Source: Gracilaria domingensis
Taxonomy: Eukaryota > Rhodophyta > Florideophyceae > Gracilariales > Gracilariaceae
Length of the DNA: 64,000 bases
NCBI GenBank assembly: GCA_022539475.1
Contig: VCMS01000136.1
Span: 62,001-126,000 of the forward strand
Reading direction: 5' to 3'
Shown: positions 35,215-45,426 of the stretch, one piece after another
Layout of the letters: every line of letters starts with the position of its first letter
Position numbering within the stretch: position 1 is the first letter of the stretch
The notes under the pieces: generated by a model
Told to the model about the DNA's origin: nothing
The model's input: the letters and a program-made list of their open reading frames with translations, nothing else
Database searches by the model: none
Made by a program: the position numbers and the translations under genes

Positions 35215-35465
35215 GATGATACGAGTTACATGCAGGTACGTGAAACATGTAACGGTTGCGATTTTACCTGCGTTTTTATTCCGATCTAGTTGTCGCTGAT
35301 CGAGTTCTACGCAAGCGATGTACGAAAACCGGGCTATACATTATCTCGCAGATCATGTGAGTCACATGCAGGTACGGCTTCGACTCTACGTTTTTTCTCC
35401 GATCTAGTTCTTGCTGACTGCGTTTGACGCAAGGGTTTGACCAAGAGCGATCAAAGGTTATAAGA
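35215..35465. repeat. imperfect tandem repeat, period about 136 bp
   Basis: Unit 1 starts GATGATACGAGTTACATGCA (35215) and unit 2 GATCATGTGAGTCACATGCA (35351). Each is followed by GGTACG and later by CCGATCTAGTT, GCTGA and GACGCAAG-like blocks. A weaker third trace may lie near 35590-35660. Confidence 0.55.
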
Positions 35466-35889
35466 ACAACGAGCGCGCATGTTTTTCAATGCTACACCAC
35501 TTAGTAAGTACCAGGAAAGCGTTACGTCGATCGTTTCGAGTGACAAATGTAGAAGTTCTAATGACTAACTGCTGTGTTTCAGTTCTCGTTTAACGACGTT
35601 TGAGTTTTATATGGACATGTATGTGACACAAACGTATCAAAAAGGCTGTATGTTATCTGAGTACTAACTGTGTGTCTGTGTCTCAATACTGCTTCAAGCA
35701 AGAAGTTCTTGCGGGGTCTTGATTCTTGATTAGATCATCGACGCGGACAAACAGTGTGTTGGTGATGGAGAGGTAAGAGGTTTGTGTATCGATGAGACAT
35801 GCTTTGTTTGCTTTGAATGTGGCTACTAACTTTGTATGCCTTTACGGATTCTTGTGGAGATGCCATCAAAGTACATGGAATTTTGCGAA

Positions 35890-36375
35890 GGAAGATTTTG
35901 CTGAAATTCAGGGTGTTTCGGTGAAGTTTATCGTGTTTTTCTTTGATCAGGGTGATTTGGTGAATTTCATGGTGGTTTAGTGCAGTTCATGTTGTGTTGA
36001 TGACGTTCGTGGTTGTTGCTTTGATCATGGTGTTTTGGTTGATCATGGTGCTTTGGTGAGGTTCATGTTGTTTTCGTTGGATCATGGTGTCTTCATTTGA
36101 TAATGGTGTGTTGGCGATGTTCAGGGTGTTTTTGTGAAGTTCATTTTGTGTTGGTGACGTCCATGGTGTGTTCCTGACGTTCTTGTGTTTTGGTGAAGTT
36201 CATGATGTGCTTCTGAATTTCACGTCGTTTTCGTGAAGTTCATAGTGTGTTGCCGAAGTTTATGGTGTATTGGTGTCGTTCATGGTGTGTTGCTTTTGTT
36301 CTTATGTTTTGGTGAAGTTCATGGTGTGTTGCTGAAGCTATTCTGTTTCGCTGAAGTTTAGGGTGTTTTGCTCAA
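35890..36375. repeat. 21-nt minisatellite, degenerate
   Basis: About 20 or more copies of a unit whose best consensus contains GTGAAGTTCATGGTGTGTTG, with variants such as GATCATGGTG, TTGTGTTGGTGACG and TTTTGGTGAAG. The length is a multiple of three, but stops occur in several units, so a coding role is unlikely. It lies between integrase and 3' LTR of the 15.2-kb element. Confidence 0.75.
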
Positions 36376-37358
36376 AGTCGACCTTTGCATGAAGAAGTGG
36401 TGAAGATTTCTCCCGGGTTTGTTTCTGCGGATGAAACCCAGAATCCAACCTCACCACTTTCTCATGCTCAGTTCGCACCCGCTGAGCACCACTGCGACTC
36501 GCAATTCGGGAATCCTCATAATGCTCAGAAGGTACTGCAGCAAATGAATATTTCAGGCGTGGTATCTTCGGGGATTCGCTGGGTTCGGTCCAGATTGGTC
36601 CGCTCATTGGCGCCTTCATTGGGTCCGATGGTGAACCATCCGAATGGGCCCATTCAATTAGAGCACATGCAAAAGTGAAGGCCTGGAACTACGGTTCTGG
36701 CGTCTTTCAGAGTTGCTAGTTTTAGATGTCTAGTATCAACAACATAGCTTATTTTAGCCTTTCTCAGAATCCTTCAATAGTCGTACTTTTTTCTAGTTTT
36801 TCCTCCGAATAGGAACTACAGAAAGTGAAATTTAACATATGAAAAACTAGCATTTCGAAACTAGCATTTCTGGACTGCTGACTAGCAAAACGAGAACACA
36901 GACGTTGAAAACTCGGCAATTAAAGCGTCCGCGCCCCAATATCTCTTGACATTATTGCTCAATTACTTCATTGTTATCAATCACGATGTCCAACAGGCCC
37001 TTGTTGTCATCATGAAAGAAACAGAGCTTGGCAACATGAAACACGTTATGTGGGCGTCGCATAGTAGGTGTCATATTGATACGATAGGTTCCCAAGCAAA
37101 ACCCTTTGACATTAAATCATCACGCGGCGGTAAATGACATTGATGCCTTTTAATAGAATGTAAGGGCACTTTCGAGGAGTTTAATCTTTTCAAAAACTCA
37201 CACTCATGGAAATGTCAGTGAAACAAAAACGTGCTTATTATTCTATGACGTTGGTCATATTACCTCACTAGACCAGTCATCTTCTCTGCAAGTGTACTGG
37301 AAACCCTTTTAAGTTTCCCTTAACGAGTTTTGTCTGGAGTTACTGGCCCAAATCGATC
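36376..37358. other. noncoding stretch downstream of integrase
   Basis: No gene recognised. Short opposing frames around 36340-36680 have no motif. AT-rich from 36720 on. Confidence 0.3.
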
Positions 37359-38335
37359 TTAAACCTGAAAAGGGCGAATGAAACGAGGTTGCCACTTCTT
37401 CGGAAGCGACGAGTGGCGTGTGAGTGCGAGCTTATCAGCCCAAAGAAGAACTATATCTCCGCGTTCAAACAATATGTCGCGGCGATGGCGGTTGGCGTAA
37501 TAGGTCTCATCAGATTGCGCCTTCGTTGAATGTTTGCGTGCCAAAGTTACCATCGCTTGGCGTCGGCTTACGTAGTCTATGGCAGACTGTGCGCCATCAA
37601 AACACTGTCCAAACAAACGCGTGACGAATGTGTGCGGGTTGTAGCCAAGAGCGATTTCGAAGGGGGAGAGCCGAGTGCTGCTGTGTGGAGAAGAGTTGTA
37701 CTCAAACTCAAGTGTAGGGAGCATAGTGTGCCACTCAGAAGGTGAGGTATCGGTGGAAGAGCGAAGCATAGTTGAAAGCGTACTGATGAGGTTCTCGGAT
37801 TGACCATCGGTCTCGGAATGATCGGCGAGAGACGTGAGGTTACGAACGTTGAGTAGCTGCGTGAGCGTTTTCCAGAACCGTGAAGCAACCTTGAGGTCCC
37901 TGTCCGATACGAGGTTGTGAGGCACAGCATGCTTCGTGAAGAGATGGCATTCAAAGAGAAATGCTGTGTCGTGCTCGCTGGCTGACTTTGACGTTGGGAT
38001 GAACAGGGACTGCTTCGAGAGTTTGTCCACGATGACCAAGATGGAGTCGAAGCAGTCGCGGCTGACGGGAAGCTCGGTGAGTAAATCGAACGTTACGACC
38101 TCCCAGCATCGGTTTGGAATGGGTAGTGGTTGCAGAAGTCCTGGAGGCGCTTTAAAGACGCATTCCAGGATTGGCAATGGCCGCATTGTCGAACGAAGCG
38201 GAGGATGTGGTGGTACATGTGTGGCCAGAACACGCTTCGGGCTCGGTTAAAGTAGGTCTTATCTGCGCCGACATGACCAATACCATGGAAGTAGCGGGTG
38301 AGTTCGTCGCGCAGGTCGCCTTCAGGTACATACAA
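37359..38335 (-). pseudogene. integrase of the 15.2-kb element
   Basis: The zinc-binding finger is seen in 38335-38093 (HGIGHVGADKTYFNRARSVF, then CGHC) and the core in 38186-37359: VVTFDLLTELPVSRD, LVSDRDLKVASRFWK, HSETDGQSENLI, providing the D, D and E positions. The C-terminal part (ARKHSTKAQSDETYYANRHR, RGDIVLLWADKL, PKKWQPRFIRPFQV) resembles the Ty3 GPY/F domain end. Finger and core lie in different frames, so the gene is frameshifted near 38100. Confidence 0.8.
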
Positions 38336-39249
38336 GCGAAGGAAGCCAGGGCCTGTCCAGTAGATTAATCCATCCCATACAGAAGAGTTATGGCTATGCG
38401 ACGTGACCTCGCAGAGGCTTCGTTCGTGGCTGTTGTCGATGCTGCGGACATGATGTGGTCAGCCAGGGCGTCTTTGGCGTAAAGTGCGCGCACGCGCGAG
38501 TGGAGGTCTGAAATGTGGACAGTAAGCGAGCGGAGTACAGGATAATGGTCGAGCCTGCGACTGAGTGCATCGGGGGCGATGTTGCGCTTTCCTGCGAGAC
38601 ATTGAACCTCAAAGAAATGTTCCGGGATCTCGTCTAACCAGCGACATTGTCTGCTGGTCCGCTTTGTTTTTGACTGCAGATAGCGGATGGATCGTGGTTC
38701 GTTTGTAGCAGGAATCGTCTTCCACGCAAGTGCGGACCCCAGATACGAAGCACGATTATCACAGTAAGCAACTCTTGATCGCCGGTGTCCCAGTTGCTCT
38801 CGGTAGGAAGGAGACGGTGGGAGAGGTATGCGATTGGATGACTTTCCTGTGACAGAGTTGCTCCGGCAGCGTGCTTGGAAGCGTCGGTTGGTACAACAAA
38901 TGGTTTTGATGGGTCTGGGTGCGCCAGTACGGGTGCGGAGAAGAGAGCGGCCTTGATTGAATCAAACGCGGACTACTGCAAGGGCGTCCACTCAAACTTG
39001 TGAGAGCAAAGAAGGTCAGTTAGCGGTTGCAGAATCGCAACATATCCCTTAACAAAGCGGCCGTATAAGTTGGCTGGTCCAACAAACTGCTGGACCTTTT
39101 TGAGGTTTGCGGTCGTTGCCAAGTCTCGAAAAGATGACACCAGGCGCTCCTGGGTAGAAAATCTTTTGTCCGAGACTTTAAATTCCAGAAAGTAAACTTC
39201 TTTCACTCCGAATGCGCACTTGCTAAGCTTCGCGTACAGGTTGTGTTTC
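38336..39249 (-). pseudogene. RNase H and late RT region of the 15.2-kb element
   Basis: From 39249 downward the frame continues the RT: NLYAKLSKCAFGVKEVYFLE, then VQQFVGPANLYGRFVKGYVA and CSHKFEWTPLQ, the usual start of the RNase H part. RNase H follows in shifting frames. On the minus strand near 38600 the reading IPEHFFEVQCLAGKRNIAPD then ALSRRLDHYP gives the conserved end of Ty3 RNase H. Several frameshifts. Confidence 0.7.
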
Positions 39250-39254
39250 CGTAG

Positions 39255-39492
39255 TATAAAAGGTTCTACGATCAGACTACTGTCTCTTCGTTCTTTACCG
39301 ATTCGTTCCGAAGCACGGCTTAAGTAGCCATTGTGTTCCATCTACTAGTTCTTCCAGAAACTTCATCTCACCAACAATAGCTTAGACATATCTAGTAAAT
39401 TCAAATTCAGTACTTACAAAAATATCTACTCTGTAATCAGAAGGGTGAGAATGTAAACAACTTTCGCAAGCAGGAATTCACTATCAACATCG
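39255..39492 (-). repeat. 3' LTR of the copia element
   Basis: 238 bp, 98 percent identical to the 5' LTR. Directly preceded on the minus strand by the purine-rich GAATGGAGGGAAG. Confidence 0.92.
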
Positions 39493-42400
39493 CTTCCCTC
39501 CATTCAAACCATTCTTAACTGCAACAACCCCGATACCTTCAATGTGTCGGAGATGAGCAGAGCTTCCAAGCGGCTTTGTCAACAGATCAGCCACCATCCA
39601 ACCAGTGGGCAAATGTTCCAGCTTAACATTTCCCTTCACCACATTGTCTCGGATTAGGTGAAAGCGTATCTCGATATGCTTTGTGCGCTCGCTGCACAAA
39701 TTGTTGCGAGATAAAGCTACAGGTCCCTGGTTGTCACAAAACAGTTTGAAGCAATCCACATGTCCAAATCCAAGCTCCCAATACATACCCTTGAGCCATA
39801 AACCTTCCCGAACAGCGTAAGACATCGCAACGTATTCAGCCTCAACGGTACACTGCGCCACTAGAGGCTGCTTCTTCGACTTCCAACTAATCAGTGAGCC
39901 CGATTGCTTGAACACAAACCCTGTAGTTGACTTACGATCAGTTGCATCACCGGCAAAGTCTGCATCAGAGTACCCGACAATCTCGAACTTATTTGTTCCC
40001 GGTCGAAACGTCAATCCAGCGTACTGTGTCCCCTTGAGATAGCGGAGAACTCTCTTCGCTGATTTCCAGTGCGGATCACCATGGCTGTCCATAAAACGGC
40101 TCAGAAAGGAGACGGCAAAGGCAATGTCGGGTCGGCATGTGTTTGAAAGATAAATTAACGCGCCCACCAATTCCTTGTATGGCAAAGAATCCTCCGCACC
40201 CACGTTGTTCTGGGAAAGTCTTGCGACACAATCACGAGCCATAGGGGTGCTACAGGGGGAACAGTCAATCATACCGAAGGTACGAAGAAGACGGTCAACC
40301 ATAGGGGCGTTGTGTACCATGATGGAACCTTCATTGTAGTCCACACTGACTACCATTCCCAAAAACTTAGCATCCTCCTTCTCTACCCGAAGAGCAACAT
40401 GCTTCGACAGCTCCCACACAACTTCATACATCTCAACATGATCCTTACTAGCAATGAGTACATCATCCACGTAAATGATAAGGATTACTTGCGACGGCCC
40501 GTGGGTCGAAAAATACAAAGCGGGATCATGTTCAGAGCACTGCAGTCCAGCTTCCAGTAGACTTGGGTGAATGAAGTCCCGGAATGCCCTTGAAGCCTGT
40601 TTAAGACCGTAGATAGCACGACGCAAACGATACACATCCGCTTCCCTTCCCTCAACGGCGAATCCAGGAAACTGTTCCATGTAGACTTCATCTTCAAGAC
40701 GGCCATACATAAAAGCTCCCTTGATATCTACACGCACAAAGTGCATTCCAAGTTGTGCAATCAGTGCCAAAACCACTCGAACGGTGGTGTACTTCACAAT
40801 AGGAGCAAACACATCGGTGTAATCGATACCATACGTTTGCATAAATCCTTTAGCGACAACTCTTGCTCGATACCGTGTAACGACCCTTTCGGTGTTCTTC
40901 TTACGATCGAAAACCCACCGACACTTAATGGGTTCAACGTTGTCTGGTCGCGGCACCAGTTCAACAACCTCTCTTTGTTTGAGATTGCGAATCTCTGCCT
41001 CCATTGCGTTCAACCATTGACCCTTCTCATCGGACTCAATTGCCTCCTCAAATGAGGTCGGAATGTCATTGCAAGATACACCGAGCATACAGTTCATAAA
41101 AAGTCCGATGAAGGCTTCAGGGGCATATCGGTCAGGCGCAGAGCGGACACGAGAGGACCTTCTCGGGGCAGAACCGGAAGAGAACGAGGGGTTAAGAGAG
41201 TCATTGTCTTCCGAGCCAACCTCACTGATACCAACTTCAGCGTCACTCTGAATCGGGGTTTCAATCTCATCATAGTCCCCGAACAGATGACGGAGGGTGC
41301 ACGTCGTGGAAAACTCTGTGTTCTTCTCTGCACACCCAAAACTGCCTTCATCGAAGGTGACATCGCGGGAAACGGTGAAAGTCGTATCATTGGGAAAGAA
41401 CACCTTGTATGAATTTCCTCTTTCGAACCCGACAAGCACGCCCTTTCTGGCATTTGCGTCAAATTTTCCACAACGGCGTTGCTTGGGAATATGTACATAG
41501 GCAGTTGCCTCAAATACACGAACATGGGACAAGTGTGGTCTGCGCTTGTAAACGATCTCGAACGGGGTGCGCCTGTCGATGGTAGCGGAGGAAAACATTC
41601 GGTTTCTGAGGTAGTTAGCAGTACAAACAGCTTCTGCCCACAGCTTTCCACGTCCACTGCATTCAGGAAAGTTCTGTAACATCGACCTCGCCATATCATT
41701 CAGAGTCCTGTTAAGCCTCTCTGCTTTACCGTTAGATTCAGGACTGTATGACGAGGTCGGCTCACACTTGGTTCCCCGTTGTTTCATCCAGCTTACCAGA
41801 TCTTCAGAGAGATATTCCTTCGCATTGTCCATCCGAATTCGCTTCACCTTCTTCTCGACTGCGGTTTCCAATTCCACGATCATTTCCTTTACAGAATCCT
41901 GTACTTCTGATCTTCTCTTCAAGAATCGGACCATTGAAAACGCACTTGCGTCATCATACAGAGTTACATAATACTTCGCTCCTCCGAATGACGGAATTCG
42001 TATCGGACCAACGACATCGATATGCACCATGGTGCCAGCAGCCACATCACCATCTACTGATCTTGCTGGTCTGCTATCCCTACATGACTTAGATAGACGA
42101 CAGGGCTCGCAGACCGTCAAACGGGTGGACGTAGGTATGCGGATACGATCCACCAACTTCAAAGTCTCACGCATATGGTTCTCGCAACAGTGTCCCAGAC
42201 GTCGGTGCCACAAGACAGCCTTCTCAGAATCCGATTTGGACACCAGAGCTTGATGGCTGCCACCATTACCATTCGGAAATAACAAGACTTCGTACAAGCC
42301 GGAGCTAAGATTGCCAACAGCAAGCAGTACAACTTCTCCAGAGGTACCATCCAGAACCTTGCAAAGTTTCCTCGCATGGGTGTCACTGTCAAATAAAACC

Positions 42401-43512
42401 TTATAGCCACGACTCTGTAGTGCTCCAACAGATATGAGGTTACACTTCAAATCGGGCACGTACTGGAAATTAGTCAAATGAACATCAAAGCGGTTGCCAA
42501 GTACCACAGCTTGACACGGTACCGCACCCTGACCCTCAATCTGGAGCTTATTCCCATCACCAATCTCGACAGATTCTTTCGTAGAAGGGTACAATTGACC
42601 AGCGAAGTGCTCTCTATCGTTACACATGTGCACAGTCGCACCTGAGTCCACATACCACTTCCTCGAGGACGCAACAGAGGATCCAGCAATTAGAGCACGT
42701 ACTACATTAGAGTTTTCCACTCTACGCGCTTCATCACCTTCACCATCGAAACGCCCGTTCTGCTTAGGACGGTACTTCTTACTGTCAGGATTATCAAAAC
42801 AGTCGACCTTCTTGTGTCCCAAGCGACCACAATGATAACACTTCAGACCTTTCCTCTTCCTACTACCGTGTTTGGCATTCAATGCCTTTACAGACGTCTC
42901 ACGCGATTCCTGAGAGATTGAAAGGGAAGCCTCTTTGGCAATCAAAAGAGCAATGCCATCAGGAAGAGACTTATCCATTCCACGGATGACCTCTGCAGTA
43001 ACATCGTACTCCGGTTTCAGTCCTCGTAGTAGCGCACGAAGCTTCTCACTGTCACTAACAGCGTAACCCACACAACCGAGGTGAGATTCTAACTCAGACA
43101 ATCGAGCACGAAACTGCAACACGGTCTCCTCAGTCTTCATCTTCATTGCCTGATAGGTGTCAAGAAGTGAATCACGGCTGGCTTGACTAACGGACTGATA
43201 CTGATCTCTGAGTGTCGCCCACACTTCGTGCGGCTCATCCATTTCCAACACGGGAGCCACACAAGACTCATCAACCAATAGCAGTATCGTTGAAAGTGCA
43301 GTGTCACGGCGGCGAGAGAAACGTTTGTGAGCGACGTCATCGGTAATATCCGGTGCCTGTTCCACACCAGAGACAATCGACCAAAGTCCTTTGCTCTTCA
43401 GGACAAGCTGGATCTTCTTGGACCACATGAAATAGTTTGAAGAATTAAGCACAGGAAGCTTAACTTTCTGAATGTCGACCAGACTCGACATATCGTTCTC
43501 CACAGAGCTCAT
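39484..43512 (-). CDS. Ty1/copia gag-pol polyprotein
   Basis: 1,342 residues from the ATG at 43512 (MSSVENDMSSLVDIQK); the frame is open 70 codons further into the LTR, but that part is leader. Domains: copia gag with LNSSNYFMWSKKIQLVLKSK near residue 25; zinc knuckle CYHCGRLGHKKVDC (225-238); protease WYVDSGATVHM (Asp 289); integrase finger HRRLGH...CEPC (436-471) and core Asp 499, Asp 562 and Glu 598; RT from about 820 with VDIKGAFMYG and YVDD (1014-1017); RNase H with YSDADFAGD and VEAEYVAMSY near the C-terminus. Every catalytic residue I can place is present. Gene order protease-integrase-RT defines the copia group. It ends at TGA. Confidence 0.95.
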   Translation of the reverse strand: MSSVENDMSSLVDIQKVKLPVLNSSNYFMWSKKIQLVLKSKGLWSIVSGVEQAPDITDDVAHKRFSRRRDTALSTILLLVDESCVAPVLEMDEPHEVWATLRDQYQSVSQASRDSLLDTYQAMKMKTEETVLQFRARLSELESHLGCVGYAVSDSEKLRALLRGLKPEYDVTAEVIRGMDKSLPDGIALLIAKEASLSISQESRETSVKALNAKHGSRKRKGLKCYHCGRLGHKKVDCFDNPDSKKYRPKQNGRFDGEGDEARRVENSNVVRALIAGSSVASSRKWYVDSGATVHMCNDREHFAGQLYPSTKESVEIGDGNKLQIEGQGAVPCQAVVLGNRFDVHLTNFQYVPDLKCNLISVGALQSRGYKVLFDSDTHARKLCKVLDGTSGEVVLLAVGNLSSGLYEVLLFPNGNGGSHQALVSKSDSEKAVLWHRRLGHCCENHMRETLKLVDRIRIPTSTRLTVCEPCRLSKSCRDSRPARSVDGDVAAGTMVHIDVVGPIRIPSFGGAKYYVTLYDDASAFSMVRFLKRRSEVQDSVKEMIVELETAVEKKVKRIRMDNAKEYLSEDLVSWMKQRGTKCEPTSSYSPESNGKAERLNRTLNDMARSMLQNFPECSGRGKLWAEAVCTANYLRNRMFSSATIDRRTPFEIVYKRRPHLSHVRVFEATAYVHIPKQRRCGKFDANARKGVLVGFERGNSYKVFFPNDTTFTVSRDVTFDEGSFGCAEKNTEFSTTCTLRHLFGDYDEIETPIQSDAEVGISEVGSEDNDSLNPSFSSGSAPRRSSRVRSAPDRYAPEAFIGLFMNCMLGVSCNDIPTSFEEAIESDEKGQWLNAMEAEIRNLKQREVVELVPRPDNVEPIKCRWVFDRKKNTERVVTRYRARVVAKGFMQTYGIDYTDVFAPIVKYTTVRVVLALIAQLGMHFVRVDIKGAFMYGRLEDEVYMEQFPGFAVEGREADVYRLRRAIYGLKQASRAFRDFIHPSLLEAGLQCSEHDPALYFSTHGPSQVILIIYVDDVLIASKDHVEMYEVVWELSKHVALRVEKEDAKFLGMVVSVDYNEGSIMVHNAPMVDRLLRTFGMIDCSPCSTPMARDCVARLSQNNVGAEDSLPYKELVGALIYLSNTCRPDIAFAVSFLSRFMDSHGDPHWKSAKRVLRYLKGTQYAGLTFRPGTNKFEIVGYSDADFAGDATDRKSTTGFVFKQSGSLISWKSKKQPLVAQCTVEAEYVAMSYAVREGLWLKGMYWELGFGHVDCFKLFCDNQGPVALSRNNLCSERTKHIEIRFHLIRDNVVKGNVKLEHLPTGWMVADLLTKPLGSSAHLRHIEGIGVVAVKNGLNGGKRC
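39493..39505 (-). promoter_or_regulatory. polypurine tract of the copia element
   Basis: The minus strand reads GAATGGAGGGAAG immediately before the 3' LTR. It overlaps the last codons of the polyprotein gene, which ends at 39484 inside the LTR. Confidence 0.75.
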
Positions 43513-43620
43513 TTCTCGACAGAGGAAAACAGTGAGCAAACAACAGAATGACGAAACCACAACAGTAGAAAAAAGATTGAGCGGAGAATGAGAACGACGA
43601 CTTAACAACGCTGGGCAGGG

Positions 43621-43635
43621 TCTGGGCCCATAACC
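43621..43635 (-). promoter_or_regulatory. primer-binding site of the copia element
   Basis: The minus strand reads GGTTATGGGCCCAGA directly after the 5' LTR. This complements the anticodon arm of initiator methionine tRNA (around CAUAACC), not its 3' end. The same internal-tRNA priming is known for Drosophila copia. Confidence 0.8.
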
Positions 43636-43873
43636 TATAAAAGGTTCTACGATCAGACTACTGTCTCTTCGTTCTTTACCGATTCGTTCCGAAGCACGGC
43701 TTAAGTAGCCATTGTGTTCCATCTACTAGTTCTTCCAGAAACGTCATCTCACCAACAATAGCTTAGACATATCTAGTAAATTCAAATTCAGTACTTACAA
43801 AAATATCTACTCTGTAATCAGAAGGTTGAGAATGTAAACAACTTTCGCAAGCAGGAATTCACTACCAACATCA
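43636..43873 (-). repeat. 5' LTR of the copia element
   Basis: 238 bp, minus strand starting TGATGTTGGTAGTG and ending CCTTTTATA. The outer edge touches CGTAG (43874-43878). Confidence 0.92.
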
Positions 43874-43878
43874 CGTAG

Positions 43879-44980
43879 TGCAGCGAGCACTTGACGGAGA
43901 TGTTCTTTGGGTTCCTGAATCGATCGACTGTACACGAGTATGTCGTCGATGTACAATAGCAGACATTGGCCATTCAGGTGGCGGAGTGCGGAGGCGATGA
44001 GCCGAGAGAAGGCTGCTGGCGCGTTGCAAAGTCCAAAACACAAAACCCTCCCTTCGAAGGGGGCGTATCGGGTTCGTATGGTAGTCTTGTGGCAGTCTTC
44101 ATCCTTCATTAGCATCTTATGAAAGCTCCAACGAGATCTATCTGTGAGAAGACAGTAGCTCCAACAACTTAGTTCAGACCCTCGTCGATTAAAGGAAGAG
44201 GCGTGGCGTCCGGAGCCGTGATTCTGTTCAGCCCGCAGGTATTGCACATCATTCTCAGTTGGCTAGACTTCTTCCTGACAAAGGAGACAGGAGCGCCGAG
44301 CGGGGAAGAGGAAGATCAGATAAGTCCTTCTGCGAAGGAGCTCGTCCAGCGTGTTGCGGAGAATGCTAAGCTCTTCGGGAGAGACTCTGATCACGAGGCG
44401 AACAGGGGTGGTTCGTCCTGGCGGAGGTTGATCTCGAAGTCGTGTTTGCGCTGCGGTGCAGCTCGTAGGGTAGTTCTTCCTTGAAGATGTGTTAGCGCTG
44501 ATGTCCGCAACGTGGTTCGAGTGAACCTGGTAGCTGCCGGACGAAGCCTTAGGAGGTTCTGCCTCAGCGCCTTTTATATGTTTTATTGTTTTTAATTTAG
44601 GAAACACTCTGCTAAGCTACTAAATAATTAAACAGTTACGTAGCACTATAGACTATTTCTTGTCCTCTATAATATTTGCAAAGTAAGAGCTTAACTCTCT
44701 ATCAGATTATCTCTGACAAGACGTCCTCGAATTCGTCGACGATGAAGGCCAGCTCGGTGTGCCATTCGACGGACGGGGAAGGGCGTAACCATAGCGCAAA
44801 GAGTCCGGTGCCGCGCTGTTCGACGAGACGGCGCATGCGCTTGTAAGTGATGGTCGGAACTGTGGGTTCGTCAATGCGTTTCTTGGCGGTAGACTGTGGT
44901 CGTGGGTGTACTTTCATGCGAGTACCATCTTTGCGCTTGATGGTAAGGCAGTACGAAGACCAGTTCACGCGGGGTCGCAC
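43879..44980 (-). pseudogene. reverse transcriptase N-terminal part of the 15.2-kb element
   Basis: The downstream piece (44247-43879) shows the RT palm: APFEGRVLCFGLCNAPAAFS, LLLYIDDILVYSRSIQEPKE and EHLRQVLAALR, after which the copia insertion splits the gene. Upstream pieces (44980-44263) hold the linker and first RT blocks in shifted frames (SPEELSILRNTLDELLRR). The frame continues at 39249, confirming that one RT gene was interrupted. Confidence 0.75.
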
Positions 44981-45426
44981 TTTCGAAGCTATTCGCGACC
45001 AGCGGTAATGAGTGGGAGCCCGTTGTCATCGTCGTTCATGTCGATCACGTAGACTGTTACCGGGACTTATGACTCGTGCAAAGAAATCTTTGATGTTGCC
45101 GGGAAAGGCATGGGTAGTTAGAGTTGCCGAGTTCTGTGAGGGGATAGTCTGAAGAGGTCAGAGATAGGTTGCACTTTCGTGCGGTTCTCTGTAACATGAA
45201 GCCGTAAGGGGCGCCAAGGTCGAAATGGAATGCGCGACTGGGTGTCTCTTTAGGCATCCAGAGTACATAATTTCACCTACGGGGTTGCCGTCGATAGCGG
45301 ATAGTTTCGGGAGCGATCGACTGCCAAGAGGGGCCGCACAGGCGTGCGGCATCGTTAGTTTTTAGAACGGTTCTTCAGGCCAGATGCGCCGGCGACATTG
45401 AGTCGGCAGGGGTGATTTGCCACATT
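44981..45426 (-). pseudogene. protease region of the 15.2-kb element, unclear
   Basis: By position between gag and RT this should hold the aspartic protease. Short frames such as 45257-45057 are visible, but the D-S/T-G motif was not recognised, so the region appears too frameshifted to confirm. Confidence 0.35.

Larger units (their letters stand above)
39255..43873 (-). mobile_element. intact Ty1/copia LTR retrotransposon
   Basis: 4,619 bp with 238-bp LTRs (39255-39492, 43636-43873) that differ at 4 positions by eye, flanked by CGTAG on both sides (39250-39254, 43874-43878). One uninterrupted gag-pol gene, a primer-binding site GGTTATGGGCCCAGA next to the 5' LTR and a purine tract before the 3' LTR are all present. 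It is inserted in the RT gene of the 15.2-kb element in the same orientation; host coding frame is in register across the single target copy. All parts needed for movement appear present, so this copy may be recently active. Confidence 0.95.

Noticed and set aside
39484-43722. A longer 1,412-codon reading of the copia gene starting inside the LTR
   Set aside because: The first 70 codons lie in LTR and leader DNA and have no gag similarity; the Met at 43512 begins the conserved gag.
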